Below are positions 1 through 7,564 of a stretch of 64,000 bases of DNA, piece by piece. Made by a program: the position numbers and the translations under genes. The notes beneath the pieces are model-generated. The model did not search any database. It saw only the letters and a list, made by a program, of their open reading frames with translations, and was not told where the DNA came from. Within the stretch, counting starts at the first letter, position 1. Every line of letters begins with the position of its first letter. Location of the stretch: NCBI GenBank assembly GCA_963716125.1, contig OY970294.1:1364001-1428000 (forward strand). Direction: 5' to 3'. Source of the stretch: Acidiluteibacter sp963716125 (lineage in GTDB: Bacteria; Bacteroidota; Bacteroidia; Flavobacteriales_E; Vicingaceae).

Positions 1-448
1 TATGCTTAAACAAGAATTTGCGTTCTGCTCCAAAACTAAGAGATCCAATTGCACCATTTTTTTTCAAATCTTTTTCTCCATCACTGTGCCACGCCATTCC
101 TTCATCTCCATTATGATACAAATTCAGCAGACAAGAATTAAATGTTTCTCCAGTTTTATTTTCGATAATCTCTTTTAATTCTAGCAGTTCTTTTGTCCAA
201 GATAAAGCAGATTTAGTTGTTTTTGAATAGGTATAATCAAAAGGTAGGTCGCCATACCAAGCTACTTTTCGTTTAGTAATAATCAATTTTCCAAAAATAA
301 TGGCTTGATCATTTTCCCAAGCAATATTTTGAAGCAACTGCTCGAAATAATATTGAGCTTTATCAGAAGCTACAACAGGGCCATAGTAGTTTACCTCACC
401 ATCAAAAGGTAAAATGTTAGCATCCAAAGAATCATTAAATAAGTCCAT
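1..448 (-). CDS. alkB: AlkB-like 2OG-Fe(II) dioxygenase (partial, 3' end outside window)
   Basis: This is the N-terminal ~149 residues of an alpha-ketoglutarate-dependent dioxygenase that would oxidatively remove alkyl groups from DNA bases. The frame is open from the ATG at 448 to the window edge and begins MDLFNDSLDANILPFDGEV. It contains the AlkB-type stretch NLYHNGDEGMAWHSDGE, whose HSD supplies the first two iron ligands (HxD). The distal His and the Arg cluster lie beyond base 1. It overlaps the preceding Ada metal-binding gene by 14 bp, so it is the last visible gene of the alkylation-repair operon. Family assignment is firm; the substrate (DNA, RNA or free base) is inferred. Confidence 0.9.
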   Translation of the reverse strand, partial: MDLFNDSLDANILPFDGEVNYYGPVVASDKAQYYFEQLLQNIAWENDQAIIFGKLIITKRKVAWYGDLPFDYTYSKTTKSALSWTKELLELKEIIENKTGETFNSCLLNLYHNGDEGMAWHSDGEKDLKKNGAIGSLSFGAERKFLFKH

Positions 449-680
449 TTTTCCATATTTTATAGTCTTTCCTCATACAATGTCCGCAAGGTCTGTATTC
501 ATTATTTATTGCCTGATTAATGGTTTTAAAAAACACACGATTTTCTTTTTTCATTCTTTTTCCCGATTTGCATTGTAATGTACCATAGATTTTTAGTTTA
601 CAATTTCCTCCAAAAATGATTTCTGCTTGTTTTATTTTTTGATGTAATTTATTTTGATTTATTTCATTGTGATGAATCAT
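435..680 (-). CDS. Stand-alone Ada metal-binding domain protein
   Basis: An 81-residue protein that is essentially the zinc-binding domain found at the N-terminus of Ada. It has the YGTLQCKSGKR and RPCGHCMRKDY segments, with candidate metal cysteines C27, C37, C65 and C68. In E. coli Ada this domain repairs methylphosphotriesters and switches the regulator on; here it is a separate polypeptide. It starts 4 bp after the 2OG-oxygenase gene and overlaps alkB by 14 bp. Whether it accepts methyl groups or only binds metal or DNA cannot be told from sequence: the spacing of the first two cysteines differs from the CxxxC of E. coli Ada. Confidence 0.85.
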   Translation of the reverse strand: MIHHNEINQNKLHQKIKQAEIIFGGNCKLKIYGTLQCKSGKRMKKENRVFFKTINQAINNEYRPCGHCMRKDYKIWKNGLI

Positions 681-684
681 TTTA

Positions 685-1398
685 TCAATTTATTGCATCA
701 TGAAAAATTATACCTAGCGTATGTCGGTTTCCGCTAATTACTTCACTAACTCCGTGTTTCATATTTACTCTATAATGACCTCTCATTCCTTTTATTGGTC
801 GGAAATTGGTTGTAAAAATAAGCATATCACCTTGCTTGGGATTTAAAACGATAGCTTTAGACTGCGCCCTTGGTGTTTGCTGTGTCAAAACAAATTCCCC
901 ACCTGTGAAATCTTTACCTGGTTCATTTAAAAAAAGAACGCATTGCATTGGAAAATAAACATCTCCATATAAATCTTGATGCAAAGTATTAAAACCTCCC
1001 TTTCCATATTTTAAAATCAGAGGTGTTGGTTTTAACTGATTATTCTTATGGCAAAGTGCTTTTAATTCATTCAAATTTTCAGAAAATGTTTTATCGATGT
1101 TCAATACCTTCATCCAGAGGTTTGCAATAGGTGAAAGTCTAGGATATATGCTTTCTCTAAGTGTTTGAATAATTTTAGGAAGTGGATAATTGAAATATTT
1201 ATATTCTCCTAATCCAAAACGATAGCGTTCCATCACTACAGTTTTACGATATAAATTACCTTTATCATAATTTTCAATTAACTCATTGCTCTGTTCATTA
1301 CTAATTAATTGGGGAATAATTGCATAACCTTTTTCATTCATACATTCAGACACAGATTTCCAATCAATACTATCTAGTTTTGTTTGTAGATTTTCCAT
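685..1398 (-). CDS. 2OG-Fe(II) oxygenase, Oxygenase-NA (PF09859-like) family
   Basis: A 237-residue protein resembling the 2OG-Fe(II) oxygenases described as acting on damaged DNA. The HxD iron site is visible as TLHQDLYGD, followed by FLNEPGKDFTGGEF and a C-terminal RHTLGIIFHDA that would supply the distal His and the 2OG-binding region. I chose the ATG at 1398 (MENLQTKLDS). An upstream TTG at 1443 is possible but would overlap the preceding gene by 43 bp, while the ATG lies directly after that gene's stop. Third enzyme class of the same operon, between the regulator/methyltransferase and the Ada zinc domain. Confidence 0.85.
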   Translation of the reverse strand: MENLQTKLDSIDWKSVSECMNEKGYAIIPQLISNEQSNELIENYDKGNLYRKTVVMERYRFGLGEYKYFNYPLPKIIQTLRESIYPRLSPIANLWMKVLNIDKTFSENLNELKALCHKNNQLKPTPLILKYGKGGFNTLHQDLYGDVYFPMQCVLFLNEPGKDFTGGEFVLTQQTPRAQSKAIVLNPKQGDMLIFTTNFRPIKGMRGHYRVNMKHGVSEVISGNRHTLGIIFHDAIN

Positions 1399-1400
1399 TG

Positions 1401-2258
1401 TTACGCTGGTAGATTTTTTTGGTTTATTTGAGAGGTTTCCCAACCAATAATCGCAGTTTTTCTAATTGTTCCCCACATATACCCACCTAAAATTCCTGTT
1501 GATTGTATCACTCTGTGGCAAGGAATTAGAAATGCGATAGGATTACTTCCAATAGCAGTTCCTACCGCTCTTGATGCATTTGGTTTCTCAATAAGCTTTG
1601 CAATATTTCCATAAGTGGCTAAGTTTCCTGTGGGAATTTTTAATAGGGCTTCCCAAACTTTAAGTTGAAAATCTGTTCCTTTTAGATGAAGTTTTATATT
1701 ATTGATTTGGCTCCAATCGTGCGAATAAATTTTTAAAGCATTTTGTTGGATATCGTCCGTTTGTGAAATGAAGTTGGCTTTAGGAAAGCGATTTTCCAAT
1801 TCGGAAAAAGCAATTTTCTCATCGTCCGAGAATCCCATATAGCAAACTCCTTTATTGGTAGAGGCTACCATAATTTTCCCAAATAAACTTTCTGCGAGGC
1901 TATAATTGATGGATAAATTTTCACCTTTATTTTTATATTCTGCAGGTGTCATCCCTTCAATATTTACAAATAAATCGTGCAACCTACCTGTGCTAGAAAG
2001 TCCCGTATTTTGTGCAGTTTTAAATATGGTAGATGCTGAATCATTCAAAATTTGTTTAGCATGCTGTAAGCTAATGTATTGTAAGAATTTTTTTGGACTA
2101 ACACCTGCCCATTCTGTAAAAATCCTTTGAAAATGAAAAGGACTTAAATGTATCTTTTCTGCAATTTCGTCAAGCGTTGGCTGCTGCTTATAATTTTGTC
2201 TTATATATTCAATAGCTTCAGCTATTCTGGTGTAATTAATTAAATCTTGGTTGTTCAT
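1401..2258 (-). CDS. Ada-like regulator: AraC HTH domain fused to O6-methylguanine-DNA methyltransferase
   Basis: A 285-residue bifunctional protein. An AraC-type helix-turn-helix pair lies in the first ~100 residues (TLDEIAEKIHLSPFHFQRIF, then a second HTH around GLSSTGRLHDLF). A methyltransferase domain follows, with the active-site motif IPCHRV; the acceptor cysteine is about residue 247. The metal-binding domain that begins classical Ada is absent here and is encoded separately two genes downstream. Start: ATG at 2258 rather than the in-frame TTG at 2282. First gene of the alkylation operon, diverging from rarA. It probably activates its own operon, as Ada does, but how it senses damage without the zinc domain is open. 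Confidence 0.9.
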   Translation of the reverse strand: MNNQDLINYTRIAEAIEYIRQNYKQQPTLDEIAEKIHLSPFHFQRIFTEWAGVSPKKFLQYISLQHAKQILNDSASTIFKTAQNTGLSSTGRLHDLFVNIEGMTPAEYKNKGENLSINYSLAESLFGKIMVASTNKGVCYMGFSDDEKIAFSELENRFPKANFISQTDDIQQNALKIYSHDWSQINNIKLHLKGTDFQLKVWEALLKIPTGNLATYGNIAKLIEKPNASRAVGTAIGSNPIAFLIPCHRVIQSTGILGGYMWGTIRKTAIIGWETSQINQKNLPA

Positions 2259-2279
2259 GAAATTCAAATTTCGTCTTAG

Positions 2280-2287
2280 CAAAAATA
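2280..2287 (-). promoter_or_regulatory. Candidate -7 element of the alkylation operon
   Basis: On the minus strand this reads TATTTTTG, an exact match to the Bacteroidota TAnnTTTG box, 22 bp before the ATG at 2258. No good -33 TTG is seen at the usual spacing, which would fit an activator-dependent promoter. Inferred only. Confidence 0.45.
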
Positions 2288-2423
2288 GAATTGATTTTAC
2301 TATAAAAAAACCCGAAACTTGCTGAATATTGAAATGATTATTTTAATATTCCATTATGAAAATAAATACTTTAATTCAGCTGTCAAAATAGACGAGCATT
2401 TTTTTTAAGTTTGATTTAAGTCT

Positions 2424-2431
2424 TATTTTTG
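2424..2431 (+). promoter_or_regulatory. Candidate -7 element of rarA
   Basis: TATTTTTG matches TAnnTTTG exactly and lies 19 bp before the rarA ATG, implying a very short leader. The -33 element is weak. Confidence 0.45.
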
Positions 2432-2450
2432 CACTAAACTTTTTTACAAT

Positions 2451-3734
2451 ATGGCCTCATCAATTCCTTTAGCAGAACGACTTCGTCCTACCAACTTTGA
2501 AGATTATATTGGTCAGCGTCATTTAATTGGAGAAGGTGCGGTTTTGAGAAAACTCATTGAGAAAGGAATGGTGCCTTCCATGATTTTATGGGGAACACCT
2601 GGTATAGGAAAAACTACCTTAGCCAATATAATTGCACATCAAACAGACCGTCCATTTTTTACTTTGAGCGCTATTAATTCGGGTGTTAAAGATGTGCGAG
2701 AAATTATAGAGAAAGCCAAAAAGCAGCAATTTTTTAATCAAGAAAGAAATCCAATTTTATTTATCGATGAAATTCATCGTTTTAGCAAATCACAACAAGA
2801 CTCACTTTTGTCGGCAGTAGAACAGGGAATTGTTACATTAATTGGAGCAACTACTGAAAATCCTTCTTTTGAAGTTATTTCAGCCTTGTTATCTCGTTGT
2901 CAAGTTTATATTTTAGAGCCATTATCCAAAGATGAATTGTTGGATTTAATCCAATTAGCATTAAAAAAGGATAAAGAGCTTGCGCAGAAAAACATAGAAG
3001 TAAAAGAATTTCAAAGTCTGTTGCAGTTGTCGGGTGGAGATGCTCGAAAGTTGTTAAATTTATTAGAGTTGGTGGTTAATAACGACGATAAAAAGAAAAT
3101 TATAATCACCAATGATAAAGTAGTGGCTGTGGCTCAGCAAACCATTGCAAGGTATGATAAGGATGGCGAGCAGCATTATGATATTATCTCAGCTTTTATC
3201 AAATCTATTCGTGGTAGTGATCCCAATGCAGCAGTTTATTGGTTAGCTCGTATGATTGAGGGTGGGGAAGATGCAAAATTCATTGCTCGACGTTTATTGA
3301 TTTTAGCAAGTGAAGATATTGGAAATGCCAATCCTACGGCTATAGTAATTGCCAATAATTGCTTTCAAGCAGTAAATGTAATCGGTTGGCCTGAAAGTAG
3401 AATCATTCTTTCTCAAGCTGTAACTTATTTGGCTTGTTCTGCCAAAAGTAATGCAGCTTATATGGCTATTAATACTGCACAAGAAGAAGTGCGAAAATCA
3501 GGAAATTTAAACGTTCCATTAGCATTAAGAAATGCACCTACCAAATTGATGAAAGAAATAGGTTATGGTAAAGAATATAAATACAGTCATAATTTTTCAA
3601 ACAATTTTGCTGCACAAGAATTTATGCCCGACGAGGTAGCCAATACTAAGTTTTATGATATGGGTCAAAATGCTCGTGAAAATGAATTGCGAGAACGAAT
3701 GAAACGTTTGTGGAAAGAGAAATATGGTTATTAA
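2451..3734 (+). CDS. rarA: Replication-associated recombination protein A (AAA ATPase)
   Basis: A 427-residue AAA+ ATPase of the RarA/MgsA/WRNIP1 family that acts at stalled replication forks. Walker A is GTPGIGKT (residues 48-55) and Walker B is LFIDEIHRF (about 103-111), with the sensor GATTENPSFE. The C-terminal MgsA-type oligomerisation region follows (IRGSDPNAAVYWLARMIEGG, LLILASEDIGNANP). Full length for the family. It stands alone, divergent from the alkylation operon and convergent with rny, with a shared hairpin terminator between them. Confidence 0.95.
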   Translation: MASSIPLAERLRPTNFEDYIGQRHLIGEGAVLRKLIEKGMVPSMILWGTPGIGKTTLANIIAHQTDRPFFTLSAINSGVKDVREIIEKAKKQQFFNQERNPILFIDEIHRFSKSQQDSLLSAVEQGIVTLIGATTENPSFEVISALLSRCQVYILEPLSKDELLDLIQLALKKDKELAQKNIEVKEFQSLLQLSGGDARKLLNLLELVVNNDDKKKIIITNDKVVAVAQQTIARYDKDGEQHYDIISAFIKSIRGSDPNAAVYWLARMIEGGEDAKFIARRLLILASEDIGNANPTAIVIANNCFQAVNVIGWPESRIILSQAVTYLACSAKSNAAYMAINTAQEEVRKSGNLNVPLALRNAPTKLMKEIGYGKEYKYSHNFSNNFAAQEFMPDEVANTKFYDMGQNARENELRERMKRLWKEKYGY

Positions 3735-3782
3735 TAACCGAACTCAGGTTAATAATCAAACTTAGGACTTAAAATTTTTCAC

Positions 3783-3820
3783 AAAAAAAATGTGTCTCCT
3801 TTAACAGGAAACACATTTTT
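3783..3820. terminator. Bidirectional rho-independent terminator between rarA and rny
   Basis: An A-run, then arms TGTGT-CTCCT and AGGA-AACACA around a short loop, then a T-run. It works in either direction and sits between two convergent genes. Confidence 0.8.
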
Positions 3821-3840
3821 AAATGGTTTATTTTGAAAAA

Positions 3841-5382
3841 TTACTTGGCGTAATTTACAGCTCTTCTTTCACGAATCACAGTAACCTTTACTTGTCCTGG
3901 ATAAGTCATTTCAGTTTGAATTTTTTGAGCAATATCAAAAGATAAGGTATCCGCTTCTAAATCGCTAATTTTTTCACTTTCTACAATCACTCTCAACTCT
4001 CTACCTGCTTGAATCGCATAAGCTTTGGTTACACCATTGTGCGACATTCCCAAAGATTCTAATTCTTTAATTCTGTTGATATAAGATTCTACAATTTCTC
4101 TACGAGCACCTGGTCTTGCACCTGAAACGGCATCACAAACTTGTACAATTGGAGAAATTAATGATGTCATTTCAATTTCATCGTGGTGAGCACCAATCGC
4201 ATTACAAATTTCTGGATTTTCTTTATACTTTTCAGCTAGTTTCATACCCAAAATTGCGTGTGGCAATTCAGGCTCATCATCTGGTACTTTTCCTATATCG
4301 TGCAGTAAACCTGCTCGTTTGGCTACTTTAGCATTCAATCCTAATTCGCTTGCCATAGTAGCGCAAAGATTGGCTACTTCGCGGCTGTGCTGCAATAAAT
4401 TTTGTCCATAAGAAGAACGATACTTCATTCTACCCACCATTCTCAACAATTCTGGATGTAATCCGTGAATTCCTAAATCAATACAAGTTTTCTTACCAGT
4501 ATCAATTATTTCTTCTTCCAGTTGCTTCATCGTTTTAGCTACAACTTCCTCAATTCTTGCAGGATGAATTCTACCATCTGAAATCAATTGGTGCAAAGCT
4601 AAACGTGCACACTCTCTTCTAATTGGGTCAAAACAAGATAAAATAATAGCTTCAGGTGTATCATCAACAATTATTTCCACACCTGTTGCAGCTTCTAAAG
4701 CTCTAATATTTCTACCTTCTCTACCAATAATTCTACCTTTCATTTCATCACTTTCAATATTAAATACTGAAACTGAATTTTCAATAGCTTGTTCTGTAGC
4801 TACTCTTTGAATAGTTTGAACTACAATTTTCTTAGCATCTTTTGTAGCATTAATTTTTGCTTCATCTACTATATCTTTTACATAAGACATAGCCTCAGTT
4901 TTTGCTTCAGCTTTTAAAGCTTCTACCAATTGAGCTTTTGCATCTTCAGCACTTAAGCCTGCTATTACCTCTAATTGTTCAACTTGTCTTCTATGATTTT
5001 TTTCTAAATCTTGTTGTTTTTTCTGAAGAATCTCTAATTGTGTATTTAAATTTTCTTTTAGGGATTGGTTTTCTTTATCTTTTTTATTGACTTCGTTCAA
5101 TTTTTGATTGAAGGTGTTTTCTTTTTGCTTGATTCGGTTTTCACCGTCATTCATTTTTCTTTCACGATCGCTAATTACTTTTTCATGCTCTTCTTTTAAT
5201 TGCAAAAACTTTTCTTTTGCTTGAAGAATTTTATCTTTTTTAATTACTTCTGCCTCAGCCTTAGCCTCAACTATAATATCTGCATTTCGCTTTTCAATTT
5301 GCTTCTTTAATCCAAAAAAGACTATAGCAGCTCCTGCCACTAATCCCGACAATAGTCCTATGATTATACTTACAATATTCAT
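3841..5382 (-). CDS. rny: Ribonuclease Y
   Basis: A 513-residue membrane-anchored endoribonuclease that starts mRNA decay. An N-terminal transmembrane segment (residues ~3-25) is followed by a long charged coiled coil (~30-150). Then come a KH domain with GRIIGREGRNIRALE and an HD domain with the metal motif LLHDIGKVPDDE. Length and domain order are those of RNase Y. Downstream of zapA on the same strand, separated from it by the 6S-like RNA; its 3' end faces rarA. Confidence 0.97.
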   Translation of the reverse strand: MNIVSIIIGLLSGLVAGAAIVFFGLKKQIEKRNADIIVEAKAEAEVIKKDKILQAKEKFLQLKEEHEKVISDRERKMNDGENRIKQKENTFNQKLNEVNKKDKENQSLKENLNTQLEILQKKQQDLEKNHRRQVEQLEVIAGLSAEDAKAQLVEALKAEAKTEAMSYVKDIVDEAKINATKDAKKIVVQTIQRVATEQAIENSVSVFNIESDEMKGRIIGREGRNIRALEAATGVEIIVDDTPEAIILSCFDPIRRECARLALHQLISDGRIHPARIEEVVAKTMKQLEEEIIDTGKKTCIDLGIHGLHPELLRMVGRMKYRSSYGQNLLQHSREVANLCATMASELGLNAKVAKRAGLLHDIGKVPDDEPELPHAILGMKLAEKYKENPEICNAIGAHHDEIEMTSLISPIVQVCDAVSGARPGARREIVESYINRIKELESLGMSHNGVTKAYAIQAGRELRVIVESEKISDLEADTLSFDIAQKIQTEMTYPGQVKVTVIRERRAVNYAK

Positions 5383-5403
5383 TATTTTATTAATTTATAT
5401 AAA

Positions 5404-5620
5404 TAAAAAAACCCGAGCAAATTTGACATTTGAGTAAACCCCTAAATATAGGATTTGAGTTCACCGGAGAACCGCAGACTTCCAACGTCTTTATCGAATA
5501 AACGATAAAAATCATCCCGAGTTATCGGGAGTAAGTAAGGCCTGTCTTTGGCTTCGCTAAGTTAAACTCACGCTGTTAAGCATGTTGAGTTTACCAAACA
5601 TAACAAATTTGCACGGGCAT
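5404..5620 (-). ncRNA. ssrS: Probable 6S RNA (ssrS, 6S-Flavo type)
   Basis: The 320-bp gap between zapA and rny has no ORF but holds a strongly structured minus-strand transcript. Its ends pair: GCAAATTTG near 5613 with CAAATTTGC near 5422, extended by CCCG/CGGG, then GTAAAC with GTTTAC. Inside are hairpins AACTCA...TGAGTT, CCCGATAACTCGGG and TTATCG...CGATAA. The 3' end runs into seven Ts, as in an intrinsic terminator. In E. coli ssrS also lies just downstream of zapA. A ~200-nt RNA closed by a long terminal stem fits 6S, but the many internal hairpins make this a judgement by position and shape. The exact ends are estimated. Confidence 0.65.
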
Positions 5621-5704
5621 GCAATTTTCCCAATGCTGTAATATATACAAACATCTATATGGGAATATTTTTTAAGAACGCTTTTTTTAATCTTTGCTAT
5701 AAAG

Positions 5705-5992
5705 TTATAAAAAATTTGTGACAATTTCTTCTAAATTTTTCAACTCTTTTTTTAATTCATCATCCTCCACTACTTCTTTTCCTTCAAAACGAATAGATTT
5801 TGTAGCATAATCCAATGCACACATCGCCAATAAGTCTTGTTTGTCTTTCACGGCATATTTACTTTCATAATCTTTTACCATTTCATTGATTTGTTTCGCA
5901 GCTTTGCGAATCAGTTCTTCCTCTTCCTCGCTACTCACTGTTAGGGGATAAGGTCTGTTGGCTATAATTACTTTTATCGAAAGATTCCTCAC
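5705..5992 (-). CDS. zapA: Cell division protein ZapA
   Basis: A 95-residue ZapA homologue that binds and bundles FtsZ at the division ring. The N-terminal half has the typical beta-hairpin sequence (IKVIIANRPYPLTVSSEEEE) and RKAAKQINEM, followed by an acidic, helical C-terminal half that would form the coiled-coil tetramer. It lies 12 bp after the small coiled-coil gene and upstream of the 6S-like RNA and rny. Confidence 0.88.
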   Translation of the reverse strand: MRNLSIKVIIANRPYPLTVSSEEEEELIRKAAKQINEMVKDYESKYAVKDKQDLLAMCALDYATKSIRFEGKEVVEDDELKKELKNLEEIVTNFL

Positions 5993-6004
5993 GGATGATT
6001 TTTT

Positions 6005-6289
6005 TTACTTGTTAAATTGTGCAATGCACTTATCAACTTCCCGTACTAATTCATTAATTTTTAACTTTATTTCTCGATTGTCGCCACCGTTAGATTGTCC
6101 GGCAATTTTCAAAATATTGTTTTTATTTTCTAGATCTGCAAAATTACTCTTTAATTGCTCAATTTCCTCTTCTAAATCTTTAGATTTTTTTTGCTCATTT
6201 TCCAACATATCAAGAACTTGATGGTGTTTATTAGAAAACTCCAACATTTTACTTTTTATGTTCTTTACTGTTGTACTTAAGCTCTCCAT
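6005..6289 (-). CDS. Small coiled-coil protein upstream of zapA
   Basis: About 94 residues from the ATG at 6289 (MESLSTTVKNIKSKMLEF); an upstream in-frame TTG at 6307 is less likely. Residues ~15-65 form a continuous heptad-like coiled coil rich in Glu, Lys and Leu, resembling ZapB-like or septum-associated coiled coils. No catalytic motif is visible. It forms a two-gene operon with zapA (12 bp gap), so a role in division is inferred from context only. Confidence 0.7.
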   Translation of the reverse strand: MESLSTTVKNIKSKMLEFSNKHHQVLDMLENEQKKSKDLEEEIEQLKSNFADLENKNNILKIAGQSNGGDNREIKLKINELVREVDKCIAQFNK

Positions 6290-6537
6290 CTCTTTAGATG
6301 CAATCAAATTTTTAATTCAACAAATCAACTACAAATCTAACATTTTTTTTTAGTCCTTTTATGTTGATAGAAATATGATTTGAAAAATAATTAACAATTA
6401 GTAAAACTTACTTTTGTTATATCAATTGTATTTATTTTTAAATTAAAAAAATGTACAATTGTTAATGCCTGTCCGACGAAAATTAAGTCAGTCGGGCCGA
6501 TAGAAACAAATTAATAGTCCAATGATAATTTAATAAA

Positions 6538-7495
6538 TTGAGTTAGTCATTTAATTTCTGTATGTTTATCCCTTTAAAATTGCGATTATGGAACAATTCA
6601 AAGGACAAGATATCCTAAACTTTATAAAAGAACTTCCAAATGATGAAGCTTGTAAAGCCTATTTGGCTAAAATAAAATGGCAGGATGGATTTACTTGTAG
6701 TAAATGCGGACATACAAAAGGTTGTGAAAAAGCAGGCTATAATTATCATTGTTATGCATGTAATCATGTAGAAAGTGCCACAGCCAACACGCTTTTTCAC
6801 AAAGTTAAATTTGGGTTACAAAAAGCATTTTGTGTTGTATTTGAAATGAGTACAAGTAGTAAAAGTGTTTCAAGTATACAAATGGGTAAACGATTTAGTA
6901 TTCGCCAAGGAACAGCATGGTATTTTATGCAAAAAGTACGAAAATCAATGAAAAGTAGCCAAAAATACCCTTTAGATAAAATAATTCATGTGGATGAGTT
7001 TACTGTAGGAGGAAAAGAAGAAGGGAAACAAGGAAGAAGTTATGATACGAAAAAGAAAAAAGCTGTAATTGCAGTTGAATTAACTGATAACAACAAAATA
7101 AAGAGAGTATATATTCAATCAATTCCTGATTATTCTGCAAAATCATTGACTCCAATTTTTGAAGAACATATTAGTACTTCTGCTAAAATAGTAACAGATA
7201 AATGGAGAGGTTATGAACCTTTAAAAGAAAAGTATAATATTGAACAAATCCAAAGTAATAATGGAGCAAATTTCAAAGAATTACACATTATAATTATGCA
7301 AGTTAAATCATGGCTCAGAGCAATACCAACTCATGTAAGTAAATGGCATATACAAGCATATTTTGATGAATTTTGCTTTAGGATTAACCGCTCACAATTT
7401 AAAACCAATATTTTTCATAAAACAATCAACAGAATGGTCCAAAGCAAACCAATTTATCACTATCAAATAAAACAGACGCTAAGTGTGTAACTCAA
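6538..7495 (+). mobile_element. IS1595-family insertion sequence, copy 1 (958 bp)
   Basis: A complete element. Its ends are inverted repeats TTGAGTTA...TAACTCAA, flanked by an exact 8-bp target duplication TTAATAAA (6530-6537 and 7496-7503). An 8-bp duplication is typical of IS1595. It carries one transposase gene and is almost identical to the inverted copy at 26352-27309. It lies between the zapA operon and the M23 peptidase gene. Confidence 0.93.
6588..7490 (+). CDS. IS1595-family transposase (ISXO2-like)
   Basis: A 300-residue transposase with an N-terminal zinc ribbon (C37, C40, C55, C58) followed by an ISXO2-like DDE nuclease domain. The acidic positions appear in HVDEFTVGG and IVTDKWRGYE. 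Its stop lies 5 bp inside the right inverted repeat. It differs from the second copy by Gln versus Glu in NRMVQSKPIY near the C-terminus and by at least one silent change (GGC/GGT in the zinc ribbon). It looks intact and potentially active. Confidence 0.92.
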   Translation: MEQFKGQDILNFIKELPNDEACKAYLAKIKWQDGFTCSKCGHTKGCEKAGYNYHCYACNHVESATANTLFHKVKFGLQKAFCVVFEMSTSSKSVSSIQMGKRFSIRQGTAWYFMQKVRKSMKSSQKYPLDKIIHVDEFTVGGKEEGKQGRSYDTKKKKAVIAVELTDNNKIKRVYIQSIPDYSAKSLTPIFEEHISTSAKIVTDKWRGYEPLKEKYNIEQIQSNNGANFKELHIIIMQVKSWLRAIPTHVSKWHIQAYFDEFCFRINRSQFKTNIFHKTINRMVQSKPIYHYQIKQTLSV

Positions 7496-7564
7496 TTAAT
7501 AAAAATGGACTCTATTGTTTGTCAATTTGTTATAATACAATTTTTTAAAAGTTTTTTTTATCCA

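Noticed and set aside
4116..5090. Plus-strand open frames inside rny
   Set aside because: They are antisense shadows of a conserved coding sequence, Leu-rich because of the coiled-coil Glu/Lys codons.
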